From Streptomyces sp. CB02414 (GTDB taxonomy: Bacteria > Actinomycetota > Actinomycetes > Streptomycetales > Streptomycetaceae): a stretch of 64,000 bases of DNA. The notes beneath the pieces were generated by a model. That model was not told the origin of the DNA. It saw only the letters and a program-made list of their open reading frames with translations, and did not search any database. The stretch lies in the NCBI RefSeq assembly GCF_001905385.1, contig NZ_LIPF01000002.1, forward strand, positions 1-64,000. Direction: 5' to 3'. How positions within the stretch are numbered: the stretch's first letter is position 1; every line of letters begins with the position of its first letter. The position numbers and the translations under genes are program-made. Below, piece after piece: positions 10,860-18,698 of the stretch.

Positions 10860-12656
10860 ATGCACCTCCGCGTCCCGAGACCCCGTAGCCTGGCCGGTCA
10901 GCTGTTCGCCATGCAGGCCGTGCTGATCGCGGTCGTCGTGGCCGGGTACGCGCTGTTCACCTACATCAGCGACCGGGGGCAGGCGCAGGACGCGGCCGGG
11001 CGGCAGGCCAGGGCGGTGACCCTGGCGATAGCCGACTCGCCGTCCGTGCTGGAGGCCATCCGCTCCCCCGATCCGACGGCGCGGCTCCAGCCGTACGCGG
11101 TGCGGGTCATGCGGGACACCGACGTGGACTTCGTGACGATCATGGATCCGGAGGGCATTCGCTGGACCCACCCGGACCCGAAACAAATCGGCCATCCCTT
11201 CCGCGGGCACATCGAGCGCGCGCAGCGGGGCCAGACCTTCACCGAGACCTATACGGGCACGCTCGGGCCGTCGGTGCGGGCGGTGACTCCGGTGCTGGAC
11301 GACGGGCGGGTGGTCGGACTGGTCAGCGCCGGGATCAAGGTCGAGGAGATCAGCAAGCGGGCGCAGGAGCAGCTCACGGCGCTGCTCGGGGTGGCGGCCG
11401 GGGCGCTGCTGCTCGGCGCGGTCGGCACGTACGTGATCAACGCGCGGCTGCGCCGGCACACGCACGGGATGAACGCGGACGAGCTGAGCCGGATGCACGA
11501 CTACCATCAGGCGGCGCTGCACGCGGTGCGGGAGGGTCTGCTCATGCTGGACGGGCAGTACCGTGTCGCGCTGATCAACGACGGCGGACGGGAGCTGCTC
11601 GGCGTGACCGGTGACGTGGTGGGCGCCTCCGTCGCGGACCTGGGGCTGCCGGCCCAGCTGACCGGGGCGCTGCTGGCGTCCGAGCAGCGGGTGGACGAGG
11701 TGCACCTGACCGACCGGCGGGTGCTGGTGGTGAACACCTCGCCGGTCTCCGGCGGCGAGCGGCGGGGCACGGTGGTGACCCTGCGGGACGTGACCGAGCT
11801 GCAGTCGCTGATGGGCGAGCTGAACTCGGAGCGCGGCTTCACGCAGGCGCTGCGTTCGCAGGCGCACGAGGCGGCGAACCGGCTGCACACGGTCGTCTCG
11901 CTGATCGAGCTGGGCCGCGCGGAGGAAGCCGTGGACTTCGCGACGGCCGAACTGGAACTGGCGCAGGCGCTGACCGACCAGGTGGTGGCCGCGGTGAGCG
12001 AACCGGTGCTGGCCGCGCTGCTGCTGGGCAAGACGGCACAGGCCAACGAGCGGGGAGTGGAGCTGGTGGTGTCGCACGACAGCCGACTGGACGACGGACT
12101 GCTGCCGCCGTCCCTGCCCGCCCGGGACCTGGTGACGATCCTGGGCAACCTGGTCGACAACGCGGTGGACGCGGCGCAGGGCCGGGTGCCGTCGCGGGTG
12201 ACGGTGGCGGCGTACACGGAGGCGGTCGGGGGTGGCGGGGGTTCTGGGGCGGGTTCGGGGGTCGGCGGGGGCTCCGGGGCGGACTCAGTGGCCGGCGGCA
12301 GTCCCGGCCCGGACTCGGCGAGCGGCGGGAGTCCCGGCTCGGGCTCGGTCGTCGGCGGTGGTGGCTCCGAGCTGGTGCTGTGGGTGTCCGACACGGGTGC
12401 CGGGGTCGATCCCGCCCATGCCGACCTGGTCTTCCAGCGGGGTTACTCAACGAAGCCGGCCGGTGAGGGCGGCCGGGGTCTGGGGCTGGCGCTGGTCAGT
12501 CAGGCGGTGCAGCGGCACGGCGGCACCCTGACGGTGACGGAGGCGGACGGAGGCGGCGCCCGTTTCGAGGCGCGGCTGCCGCTGGACGCCCCCGGGGGCC
12601 GCACGCCGGTGCCGGAGGCCCTCGCGGGCAGACCGGAACCCGGGGGTGCCGTATGA
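10860..12656 (+). CDS. CitA/DcuS-type sensor histidine kinase with Gly/Ser insertion in the ATPase domain
   Basis: 598 residues. TM1 (about 15-37) and TM2 (about 172-193) enclose an extracytoplasmic PAS-like ligand domain (VDFVTIMDPEGIRWTHPDP...). Then come a cytoplasmic PAS domain, a SpoOB-type dimerisation helix with the phospho-acceptor region RSQAHEAANRLHTVVSL, and HATPase (N box GNLVDNAVDAAQ; G boxes DTGAGVDPAH and GRGLGLALVSQAVQRHGG). Residues 457-504 are almost only Gly, Ser, Ala, Pro and Asp, inserted between the N and G1 boxes. ATG 10860 follows AGGAGGGAG. It probably senses a di- or tricarboxylate and controls divergent dctA. Confidence 0.9.
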   Translation: MHLRVPRPRSLAGQLFAMQAVLIAVVVAGYALFTYISDRGQAQDAAGRQARAVTLAIADSPSVLEAIRSPDPTARLQPYAVRVMRDTDVDFVTIMDPEGIRWTHPDPKQIGHPFRGHIERAQRGQTFTETYTGTLGPSVRAVTPVLDDGRVVGLVSAGIKVEEISKRAQEQLTALLGVAAGALLLGAVGTYVINARLRRHTHGMNADELSRMHDYHQAALHAVREGLLMLDGQYRVALINDGGRELLGVTGDVVGASVADLGLPAQLTGALLASEQRVDEVHLTDRRVLVVNTSPVSGGERRGTVVTLRDVTELQSLMGELNSERGFTQALRSQAHEAANRLHTVVSLIELGRAEEAVDFATAELELAQALTDQVVAAVSEPVLAALLLGKTAQANERGVELVVSHDSRLDDGLLPPSLPARDLVTILGNLVDNAVDAAQGRVPSRVTVAAYTEAVGGGGGSGAGSGVGGGSGADSVAGGSPGPDSASGGSPGSGSVVGGGGSELVLWVSDTGAGVDPAHADLVFQRGYSTKPAGEGGRGLGLALVSQAVQRHGGTLTVTEADGGGARFEARLPLDAPGGRTPVPEALAGRPEPGGAV

Positions 12657-13357
12657 GCGGCACCGCCGAGCAGCCCATCCGGGTCCTGGTCGTCGAGGAC
12701 GACCCCGTCGCCGCCGACGCGCACGTGATGTATGTCGGCCGGGTGCCGGGATTCACGGCCGTCGGCAAGGCGCACACCGGGGTCGAGGCCCGGCGCATGC
12801 TGGACCGCACGCCGGTGGACCTGCTCCTGCTCGACCTGCACCTGCCGGACGTGCACGGGCTGCAGCTGGCCCGTTCGCTGCGGGCGGCCGGGCACCACAC
12901 CGACGTGATAGCGGTGACGTCGGCGCGGGACCTGACGGTCGTACGGGAAGGGGTGTCGCTGGGCGTCGTGCAGTACGTGCTGAAGCCATTCACCTTCGCC
13001 ACCCTGCGCGACCGGCTGGTGCGGTACGCGGAGTTCCGGGGTGCCGCCGGGGAGGCGAGCGGCCAGGACGAGGTGGACCGGGCGCTGGCCAGACTGCGGG
13101 CTCCCGGCCCGGCCGCGCTGCCGAAGGGCCTGAGCGGGCCGACGCTGGAGCGGGTGACGGGCGCACTGCGCGGCTCGGACGAGGGCCTCACGGCGGCGCG
13201 GGTCGCGGAGACGGTGGGCATCTCGCGGATCACGGCCCGCCGCTACCTGGAGCACCTGGTGGACGCGGGGCGGGCGGGACGGGCCCCGCAGTACGGGCAG
13301 GTGGGGCGGCCGGAGTTGGTGTACCGGTGGGTGCGGGAGAGCGAGCGGGGCCGTTGA
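12653..13357 (+). CDS. CitB/DcuR-family response regulator
   Basis: 234 residues; the start overlaps the kinase stop (ATGA). The receiver domain has the acidic pair VVEDDP, the phospho-acceptor Asp in LLLLDLHLPDVHGLQ, the switch Thr/Ser in VIAVTSARDL and the Lys in VLKPFTF. The C-terminal helix-turn-helix (LTAARVAETVGISRITARRYLEHL) is the CitB/DcuR kind, not LuxR or OmpR. By family it activates carboxylate transport or metabolism genes; the divergent dctA is the obvious target. Confidence 0.92.
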   Translation: MSGTAEQPIRVLVVEDDPVAADAHVMYVGRVPGFTAVGKAHTGVEARRMLDRTPVDLLLLDLHLPDVHGLQLARSLRAAGHHTDVIAVTSARDLTVVREGVSLGVVQYVLKPFTFATLRDRLVRYAEFRGAAGEASGQDEVDRALARLRAPGPAALPKGLSGPTLERVTGALRGSDEGLTAARVAETVGISRITARRYLEHLVDAGRAGRAPQYGQVGRPELVYRWVRESERGR

Positions 13358-13382
13358 ACACGACTTGTCCACCGCACACTCA

Positions 13383-13412
13383 TTGACCTGACTAGACCAC
13401 TCCTCTTACGTT
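13383..13412 (+). promoter_or_regulatory. promoter of the sugar ABC operon with a DasR-like box in the spacer
   Basis: TTGACC (13383-13388) and TACGTT (13407-13412) are separated by 18 bp, a good Streptomyces housekeeping promoter. Bases 13386-13401 contain CTAGACCACT, matching 12 of 16 positions of the DasR responsive element (AGTGGTCTAGACCACT); the left half is degenerate. The box covers the -35/-10 spacer, where a repressor would block RNA polymerase. Confidence 0.55.
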
Positions 13413-13463
13413 CGCGGAGCAGCCGTCCCGGCCACAGCGTCGTGCCCGCAGGAGGTCATGCCC

Positions 13464-14834
13464 GTGCGTCCCACCGTCCGGTTCACCGCCCTGTTCACCC
13501 TCACCGCGCTCGCCTCCACCGCCCTCGCCGCCTGCGGCAGCGGCTCCGGCGACGATCCGGACACGGTGAAGGTCTCCTTCAAGCAGTCGACGGACAACTC
13601 CATCAAGGTGATGGACACCTATCTCGCCGATATCAAGAAGCAGTTCGAGAAGGCCAACCCGGGGAAGAAGGTCGAGCTCGTCCCCATCAAGGCGCCGGAC
13701 TCGGAGTACTACACCAAGCTCCAGCAGATGCTCCGCTCCCCCAAGACCGCGCCGGACCTGGTCTACGAGGACACCTTCCTCATCAACTCCGACATCACCA
13801 GCGGGTACCTGAAGCCCCTCGACGACTACCTGGCGAAGTGGAAGGACTGGGACCAGTTCATCGACACCGCGAAGGCGGCGGCCACCGGCGAGGACGGCAA
13901 GACGTACGGCGTCCCGGACGGGACGGACACCCGGGGCCTGTGGTTCAGCAAGGACGTGTTCGCCAAGGCGGGGCTGCCCGCCGACTGGCAGCCGAAGACC
14001 TGGGACGAGGTCCTGGACGCCGCCCGCACCATCAAGGAGAAGGTCCCCGGCGTCACACCGATCAACGTGTACACCGGCAAGCCCGCCGGCGAGGCCGCCA
14101 CCATGCAGGGCTTCCAGATGCTGCTGTACGGCACGAACGACGGGACCAAGGACCCGCTGTACGACAAGGACAGCAAGAAGTGGATCACGGCGGGGCAGGG
14201 CTTCGAGGACTCCCTCGCCTTCGTCGAGACCGTGTACAAGGAGAAGCTCGGGCCGGAGGTCTCCGACGCGCTCGACCCCAACTTCGGGACCCGGGTGCGC
14301 GGTGAGCTGCTCCCGCAGGGCAAGCTCGGGATCGCGCTGGACGGCTCCTGGCTGCCGCAGGACTGGCTGGAGGGCAGCGGGCACGAGTGGCCCGAGTGGT
14401 CGCGGGAGCTGGGCCTCGCCGCCATGCCCACGCAGCACGGGCAGGCGCCCGGCAGGGTGAGCATGTCCGGCGGCTGGGCCTGGTCGATCCCGGCCCAGGC
14501 GAGCAACCCGGACCTGGCCTTCGAGTTCATCAAGACGATGCAGACCAAGGCCAACGCCCAGAAGTGGTACGTCGCCAACTCCGGCATCGCGGTCCGCGAG
14601 GACGTGGCGAACGATCCCGCGTACGTCGAGGCGCAGCCCGGCATCGAGTTCTTCACCGACCTCGTCGAGGTCACCCACTACCGGCCCGCCTACCCGGCGT
14701 ACCCGAAGGTCTCCGTCGCCGTCCAGGAGGCGATGGAGGGCGTGACGACCGGTGACATGTCGGTCGAGGAGGCGGCGCGCGGATACGACGAGGCGCTCAG
14801 GGAGGCGACCGACAACCAGGTGGTGAGCAAGTGA
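13464..14834 (+). CDS. ABC transporter sugar-binding lipoprotein
   Basis: 456 residues from GTG 13464, which has GGAGG at 8-nt spacing; the in-frame ATG at 13458 is only 2 nt from that site. The signal peptide ends in the lipobox LAAC (TALASTALAACGSGSG), so the protein is a lipoprotein on the outer face of the membrane. The fold is SBP_bac_1 (KQFEKANPGKKVELVPIKA; GKLGIALDGSWLP; GGWAWSIPAQASNPDLAFEF). It captures an oligosaccharide for the two permeases that follow; the sugar cannot be read from sequence. The stop overlaps the next start (GTGA). Confidence 0.92.
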   Translation: MRPTVRFTALFTLTALASTALAACGSGSGDDPDTVKVSFKQSTDNSIKVMDTYLADIKKQFEKANPGKKVELVPIKAPDSEYYTKLQQMLRSPKTAPDLVYEDTFLINSDITSGYLKPLDDYLAKWKDWDQFIDTAKAAATGEDGKTYGVPDGTDTRGLWFSKDVFAKAGLPADWQPKTWDEVLDAARTIKEKVPGVTPINVYTGKPAGEAATMQGFQMLLYGTNDGTKDPLYDKDSKKWITAGQGFEDSLAFVETVYKEKLGPEVSDALDPNFGTRVRGELLPQGKLGIALDGSWLPQDWLEGSGHEWPEWSRELGLAAMPTQHGQAPGRVSMSGGWAWSIPAQASNPDLAFEFIKTMQTKANAQKWYVANSGIAVREDVANDPAYVEAQPGIEFFTDLVEVTHYRPAYPAYPKVSVAVQEAMEGVTTGDMSVEEAARGYDEALREATDNQVVSK

Positions 14835-15775
14835 CGGCGACCGCGCCGCAGCACGCGGGGCCGGGGGTGCGGAAGGAACCGGCGTCCCCGGCCGCCTCCG
14901 GGGGGCGGACCGGCACCGTGCGCCGGTCCCTGTTCCGGGCCCTGCCCGTCTCCCCCGCCGTCGTCCTGCTGCTGCTCTTCCTCGCCGGCCCCATCGGCTA
15001 CTGCGTGGTCATCGCCTTCACCGACCTCCAGCTCACCGGGCAGGCGGAGTCGTCCTTCGTCGGCTTCGAGAACTTCACCCGCGCGTTCCAGGACGAGGCG
15101 TTCCTCAACGCCGTGTGGCTGACCCTGGTCTTCACGGTGCTGTCGTCGCTGATCGGGCAGAACACCCTCGGCCTGGCGCTGGCCTCGCTGATGCAGCGGG
15201 CCTCGAAGCCGGTGCGTACGCTCACCGGCGGCATCGTTGTCACGGCGTGGGTGCTGCCGGAGGTGGTGGCTGGCTTCCTGCTGTACGCCTTCTTCCGTCG
15301 CGAGGGCACCCTCAACGCCATCCTGGACTGGCTCCATCTGCCGTCCCAGAACTGGCTGTTCACGCTGCCGATCCTCGCGGTGTCCTTCGCCAACGTGTGG
15401 CGGGGCACGGCGTTCTCGATGCTGGTGTACTCGGCGGCGCTCAACGAGATCCCCAAGGAGGTCACCGAGGCCGCCGAGGTGGACGGGGCGAGCGGCTGGC
15501 GCCGGATGTGGCACATCACGCTGCCGATGATCCGGCGTTCCATCGGCACCAACCTGATGCTCAACACGCTGCAGACCCTGTCGGTCTTCGGGCTGATCTG
15601 GGTGATGACGCGCGGCGGCCCGAGCGGCAAGAGCCAGACGCTGCCGCTGTTCATGTACGAGCAGGCCTTCCAGAACAGTCTGATCGGGTACGGCACGGCG
15701 GTGGCGCTGCTGCTGTTGCTGATCGGCTCGCTGTTCTCGGTCGTGTACCTGCGCCTGCTGCGGACGGAGGTCTGA
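14831..15775 (+). CDS. sugar ABC transporter permease (MalF type)
   Basis: 314 residues. A Gly/Thr-rich cytoplasmic N-terminus precedes six predicted membrane helices (VVLLLLFLAGPIGYCVVIAF is the first). The EAA loop is EIPKEVTEAAEVDGASGW, which docks the ATPase. It forms the membrane channel with the next gene. The start overlaps the lipoprotein stop by 4 nt, and the following permease begins 1 nt after this stop. Confidence 0.93.
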   Translation: MTATAPQHAGPGVRKEPASPAASGGRTGTVRRSLFRALPVSPAVVLLLLFLAGPIGYCVVIAFTDLQLTGQAESSFVGFENFTRAFQDEAFLNAVWLTLVFTVLSSLIGQNTLGLALASLMQRASKPVRTLTGGIVVTAWVLPEVVAGFLLYAFFRREGTLNAILDWLHLPSQNWLFTLPILAVSFANVWRGTAFSMLVYSAALNEIPKEVTEAAEVDGASGWRRMWHITLPMIRRSIGTNLMLNTLQTLSVFGLIWVMTRGGPSGKSQTLPLFMYEQAFQNSLIGYGTAVALLLLLIGSLFSVVYLRLLRTEV

Positions 15776-15776
15776 C

Positions 15777-16652
15777 ATGGCGTCCACGGTCACGTCCCGT
15801 ACGCCCCGCCGCGCCCCCGCCGCCCGGCGCAACCGGCGCAACCGGCGCCGCACCGCCGCCGACGCCGGGCTGCTGGCGGCCGCCGCCGCCTTCGTGCTGC
15901 CGCTGGCCTGGGTGGTGCTGTCCGCCCTGGACCCGCGCGCGAGCCTCAGGGTGAAGGTCCCCGACGGGGTGACGCTGGACAACTTCGACGCGATCCTCAC
16001 CCCGGAGATCACCTTCACGCCGCTGCTGAACAGCCTGGTCCTGTGCGGCGGCGCGACGGCGCTGACGGTGGTGTGCGCGGCGCTCGCGGCGTATCCGCTC
16101 TCCCGTTTCCGGTCGCGGCTGAACCGGCCGTTCCTGCTGACCGTCCTGTTCGCGACCAGTCTGCCGATCACGGCGATCATGGTGCCGGTCTACGCCCTGT
16201 TCGTGCGGGTGAACCTGATCGACACCATGCACGGGACGATCTTCTTCTTCGCCGCCTCCCAGCTCCCGTTCGCCATCTGGCTGATGAAGAACTTCATGGA
16301 CGGCGTGCCCAAGGAGCTGGAGGAGGCGGCCTGGACGGACGGAGCGTCGTCGTTCCAGTCGCTGCTGCGGATCGTGCTGCCGCTGATGGGGCCGGGCGTG
16401 GCGGTGGTGACCGTCTTCTCGTTCGTGATGATGTGGGGCAACTTCTTCGTCCCGTTCATGCTGCTGCTCACCCCGGACCAGATGCCGGCCTCGGTGAGCA
16501 TCAACGACTTCTTCGGCAACCGGGGCATGGTGGCGTACGGGCAGCTGGCGGCGTTCTCGATCGTCTACTCGACGCCGGTGATCCTGCTGTACGTGCTGAT
16601 CTCGCGGCGGCTGGGCGGGGGGTTCGCGCTGGGCGGGGCGGTCAAGGGGTGA
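15777..16652 (+). CDS. sugar ABC transporter permease (MalG type)
   Basis: 291 residues, six membrane helices after an Arg-rich cytoplasmic start. EAA loop: GVPKELEEAAWTDGASSF. It is the second half of the channel. No ATP-binding subunit follows; streptomycete importers of this class normally borrow the shared ATPase MsiK encoded elsewhere, and that is the likely situation here. Confidence 0.93.
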   Translation: MASTVTSRTPRRAPAARRNRRNRRRTAADAGLLAAAAAFVLPLAWVVLSALDPRASLRVKVPDGVTLDNFDAILTPEITFTPLLNSLVLCGGATALTVVCAALAAYPLSRFRSRLNRPFLLTVLFATSLPITAIMVPVYALFVRVNLIDTMHGTIFFFAASQLPFAIWLMKNFMDGVPKELEEAAWTDGASSFQSLLRIVLPLMGPGVAVVTVFSFVMMWGNFFVPFMLLLTPDQMPASVSINDFFGNRGMVAYGQLAAFSIVYSTPVILLYVLISRRLGGGFALGGAVKG

Positions 16653-16686
16653 GCGCGCGGGGACCGGGCGTGCGCCCGTAGGTTCG

Positions 16687-16692
16687 TACAAT
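16687..16692 (+). promoter_or_regulatory. candidate -10 element of the XRE-type regulator gene
   Basis: TACAAT fits the TANNNT consensus and lies about 33 nt before the GTG start. No convincing -35 is visible 16-19 bp upstream, so this is only a candidate. Confidence 0.35.
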
Positions 16693-16724
16693 GCGTATCG
16701 CTGGCTGAACAGCCCGTAGTCAGG

Positions 16725-17456
16725 GTGCGCCCGTACCCCTACGGTGTGCGCGTGCGCCGACCCTCACCTCACCCGAACCAGTCGGGTCCCCCCTTCAACG
16801 CCCTCGCCGCCCGCCGGCTGCGTGCCGCCCTCAACATGGGGCCCGAGCACGTCGCCCACGGCATGCGGGTGTCGTACGGACTGCCGTACGTCACCCCCGA
16901 CCACGTCATCGCCTGGGAGCGCGGCATCGCCTCCCCCGCCGGCTCCGAGCTCACCGCGCTCGCCGGGGTGCTGTGGTGCTCGCCCGGCGACCTGATAGGC
17001 CGGCCGCAGACGCTGCGCGAGCACCGCGTCGCGCGCGGTCTGGCGCCGGAGGACGTGGCCCGTGCCGCCGGGGTCGCGCTCGCGGCCTACCTGCGGATGG
17101 AGGAGACCGACGGCTGGCGCGGCACCGACCGCCAGTCCGCCGCGCTCGCCCACGTGCTGGACCTCGCGCTGCCCGACTTCGTGACCGTCACGGGGCGCGA
17201 CGAGAAGCTCGCCGAGCTGCTGAGCAGTGCCGTCACCACCCGCTGGCAGGGGTACGTACGGCCGGTCGGCAAGATCGCGCCGCTGGACCGGCGGGTCCTG
17301 GAGAACGTGCTCCAGGTGCTGCACCAGGACTACCAGGGGCACATGACCGCCACCCTCAGCTGGGGCGGCGGCGGTCCCGACTCCAGCGCGGCGGGCCGGG
17401 ACTTCCTGGACCGGATCGTGGAGCACTTCTGGGCGGCGGTCGAGAAGCACCCGTGA
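16725..17456 (+). CDS. XRE-like helix-turn-helix DNA-binding protein
   Basis: 243 residues from GTG 16725; GTG 16746 or 16752 are possible shorter starts. Two helix-turn-helix-like segments are visible: LAARRLRAALNMGPEHVAHGMRVS... with YVTPDHVIAWERG, and TLREHRVARGLAPEDVARAAGVALAAYLRMEE. The C-terminal part (LAELLSSAVTTRWQGYVRPV onward) has no family I recognise. It is a cytoplasmic regulator of unknown target, placed between the ABC operon and convergent pfkA. Confidence 0.8.
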   Translation: MRPYPYGVRVRRPSPHPNQSGPPFNALAARRLRAALNMGPEHVAHGMRVSYGLPYVTPDHVIAWERGIASPAGSELTALAGVLWCSPGDLIGRPQTLREHRVARGLAPEDVARAAGVALAAYLRMEETDGWRGTDRQSAALAHVLDLALPDFVTVTGRDEKLAELLSSAVTTRWQGYVRPVGKIAPLDRRVLENVLQVLHQDYQGHMTATLSWGGGGPDSSAAGRDFLDRIVEHFWAAVEKHP

Positions 17457-17476
17457 CCCTCTGGGGCCTTCGGTGC

Positions 17477-18502
17477 CTAGAAGACGGACTCCGCCTCGTC
17501 CATCCGGTCCTTCGGCACCGTCTTCAGCTCGGTGACCGCCTCCGCCAGCGGCACCATGACGACGTCCGTGCCGCGCAGCGCGGTCATCCGGCCGAACTCG
17601 CCCTGGTGCGCGGCCTCCACCGCGTGCCAGCCGAAGCGGGTGGCGAGCACCCGGTCGTACGCGGTGGGCACGCCGCCGCGCTGGACGTGGCCGAGGATGA
17701 CCGGCTTGGCCTCCTTGCCGAGCCGGCGCTCCAGCTCGTAGGCGAGCGCGGTGCCGATGCCCTGGAAGCGCTCGTGGCCGAACTTGTCGATGGCGCCCTT
17801 GCCGTAGTCCATGGAGCCCTCGACGGGGTGGGCGCCCTCGGCGACGCAGACCACGGCGAACTTCTTGCCGCGGGAGAACCGCTCCTCGACCATCTTGACC
17901 AGGTCGGCCGGGTCGAAGGGGCGCTCGGGCAGGCAGATGCCGTGGGCGCCGGCGGCCATGCCGGACTCCAGGGCGATCCAGCCCGCGTGGCGGCCCATGA
18001 CCTCGACGACCATCACGCGCTGGTGGGACTCGGCGGTGGTCTTGAGGCGGTCCATCGCCTCGGTGGCGACACCGACCGCCGTGTCGAAGCCGAAGGTGCG
18101 GTCCGTGGAGGAGATGTCGTTGTCGATGGTCTTCGGCACGCCGACCACCGGCAGACCGGCGTCGGACAGCATCCGGGCGGCCGTGAGGGTGCCCTCGCCG
18201 CCGATCGGGATCAGCGCGTCGATGCCGAAGCTCTGGATCATGTCCCCGGCGTTCTCGCAGGCCTCGCGGAGCCGGTCGCGCTCCAGGCGGGAAGAGCCGA
18301 GGATGGTGCCGCCGCGGGCCAGGATGCCGCTGACCGCGTTGAGGTCGAGGGCGCGGTAGCGGCCGTCGAGCAGGCCGGCGTAGCCGTCCTCGAAGCCGAT
18401 GACCTCGTCGCCGTAGTTGTCGACCGCTCGGTGCACGACCGACCGGATCACTGCGTTCAGGCCGGGGCAGTCGCCGCCTGCGGTGAGTACGCCGATACGC
18501 AT
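17477..18502 (-). CDS. pfkA: 6-phosphofructokinase
   Basis: 341 residues from ATG 18500-18502, with CAGGAGAC upstream. It phosphorylates fructose 6-phosphate in glycolysis. Motifs: MRIGVLTAGGDCPGLNAVIR (nucleotide loop), PIGGEGTLTAARMLSD (Gly after Glu, the ATP rather than pyrophosphate signature), PKTIDNDISSTDRTFGF (catalytic Asp), EVMGRHAGWIALESG and HVQRGGVPTAYDR. PKTIDND instead of PGTIDND places it in the actinobacterial mixed-substrate clade, whose characterised Streptomyces members use ATP. It is divergent from pta-ackA, which share the carbon flux. Confidence 0.96.
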   Translation of the reverse strand: MRIGVLTAGGDCPGLNAVIRSVVHRAVDNYGDEVIGFEDGYAGLLDGRYRALDLNAVSGILARGGTILGSSRLERDRLREACENAGDMIQSFGIDALIPIGGEGTLTAARMLSDAGLPVVGVPKTIDNDISSTDRTFGFDTAVGVATEAMDRLKTTAESHQRVMVVEVMGRHAGWIALESGMAAGAHGICLPERPFDPADLVKMVEERFSRGKKFAVVCVAEGAHPVEGSMDYGKGAIDKFGHERFQGIGTALAYELERRLGKEAKPVILGHVQRGGVPTAYDRVLATRFGWHAVEAAHQGEFGRMTALRGTDVVMVPLAEAVTELKTVPKDRMDEAESVF

Positions 18503-18525
18503 CGTGCTGTGTCTCCTGCTCGCTG

Positions 18526-18554
18526 TTGACACCGGTGAGCCGATCCAATTGTTT
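18526..18554 (+). promoter_or_regulatory. candidate pta promoter
   Basis: A perfect -35 TTGACA (18526-18531) is followed after 17 bp by TTGTTT, a weak -10. A start near 18561 would give a leader of about 138 nt that includes the terminator-like hairpin at 18633-18657. The element lies within the pfkA 5' region on the other strand. Confidence 0.35.
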
Positions 18555-18632
18555 CACGGTCCGGGCACGGGCGGGCACTGACGATTGCTGACGGGCGCCT
18601 TATCCATCGCCGGAGGTATTGTCAAGAGGGTT

Positions 18633-18657
18633 CCGCTCACCCCGGTGGGCGGTTTTT
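18633..18657 (+). terminator. terminator-like hairpin in the pta-ackA leader (possible attenuator)
   Basis: CCGC-T-CAC pairs with GTG-G-GCGG through a short loop (18633-18652) and is followed directly by TTTTT (18653-18657). No plus-strand gene ends nearby, since the upstream neighbour pfkA is divergent, so it cannot serve an upstream unit and lies inside the pta 5' leader. Confidence 0.5.
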
Positions 18658-18698
18658 GTGCACGGGACAGCCGCCACCAGACGAAACGGAGAGCACGC

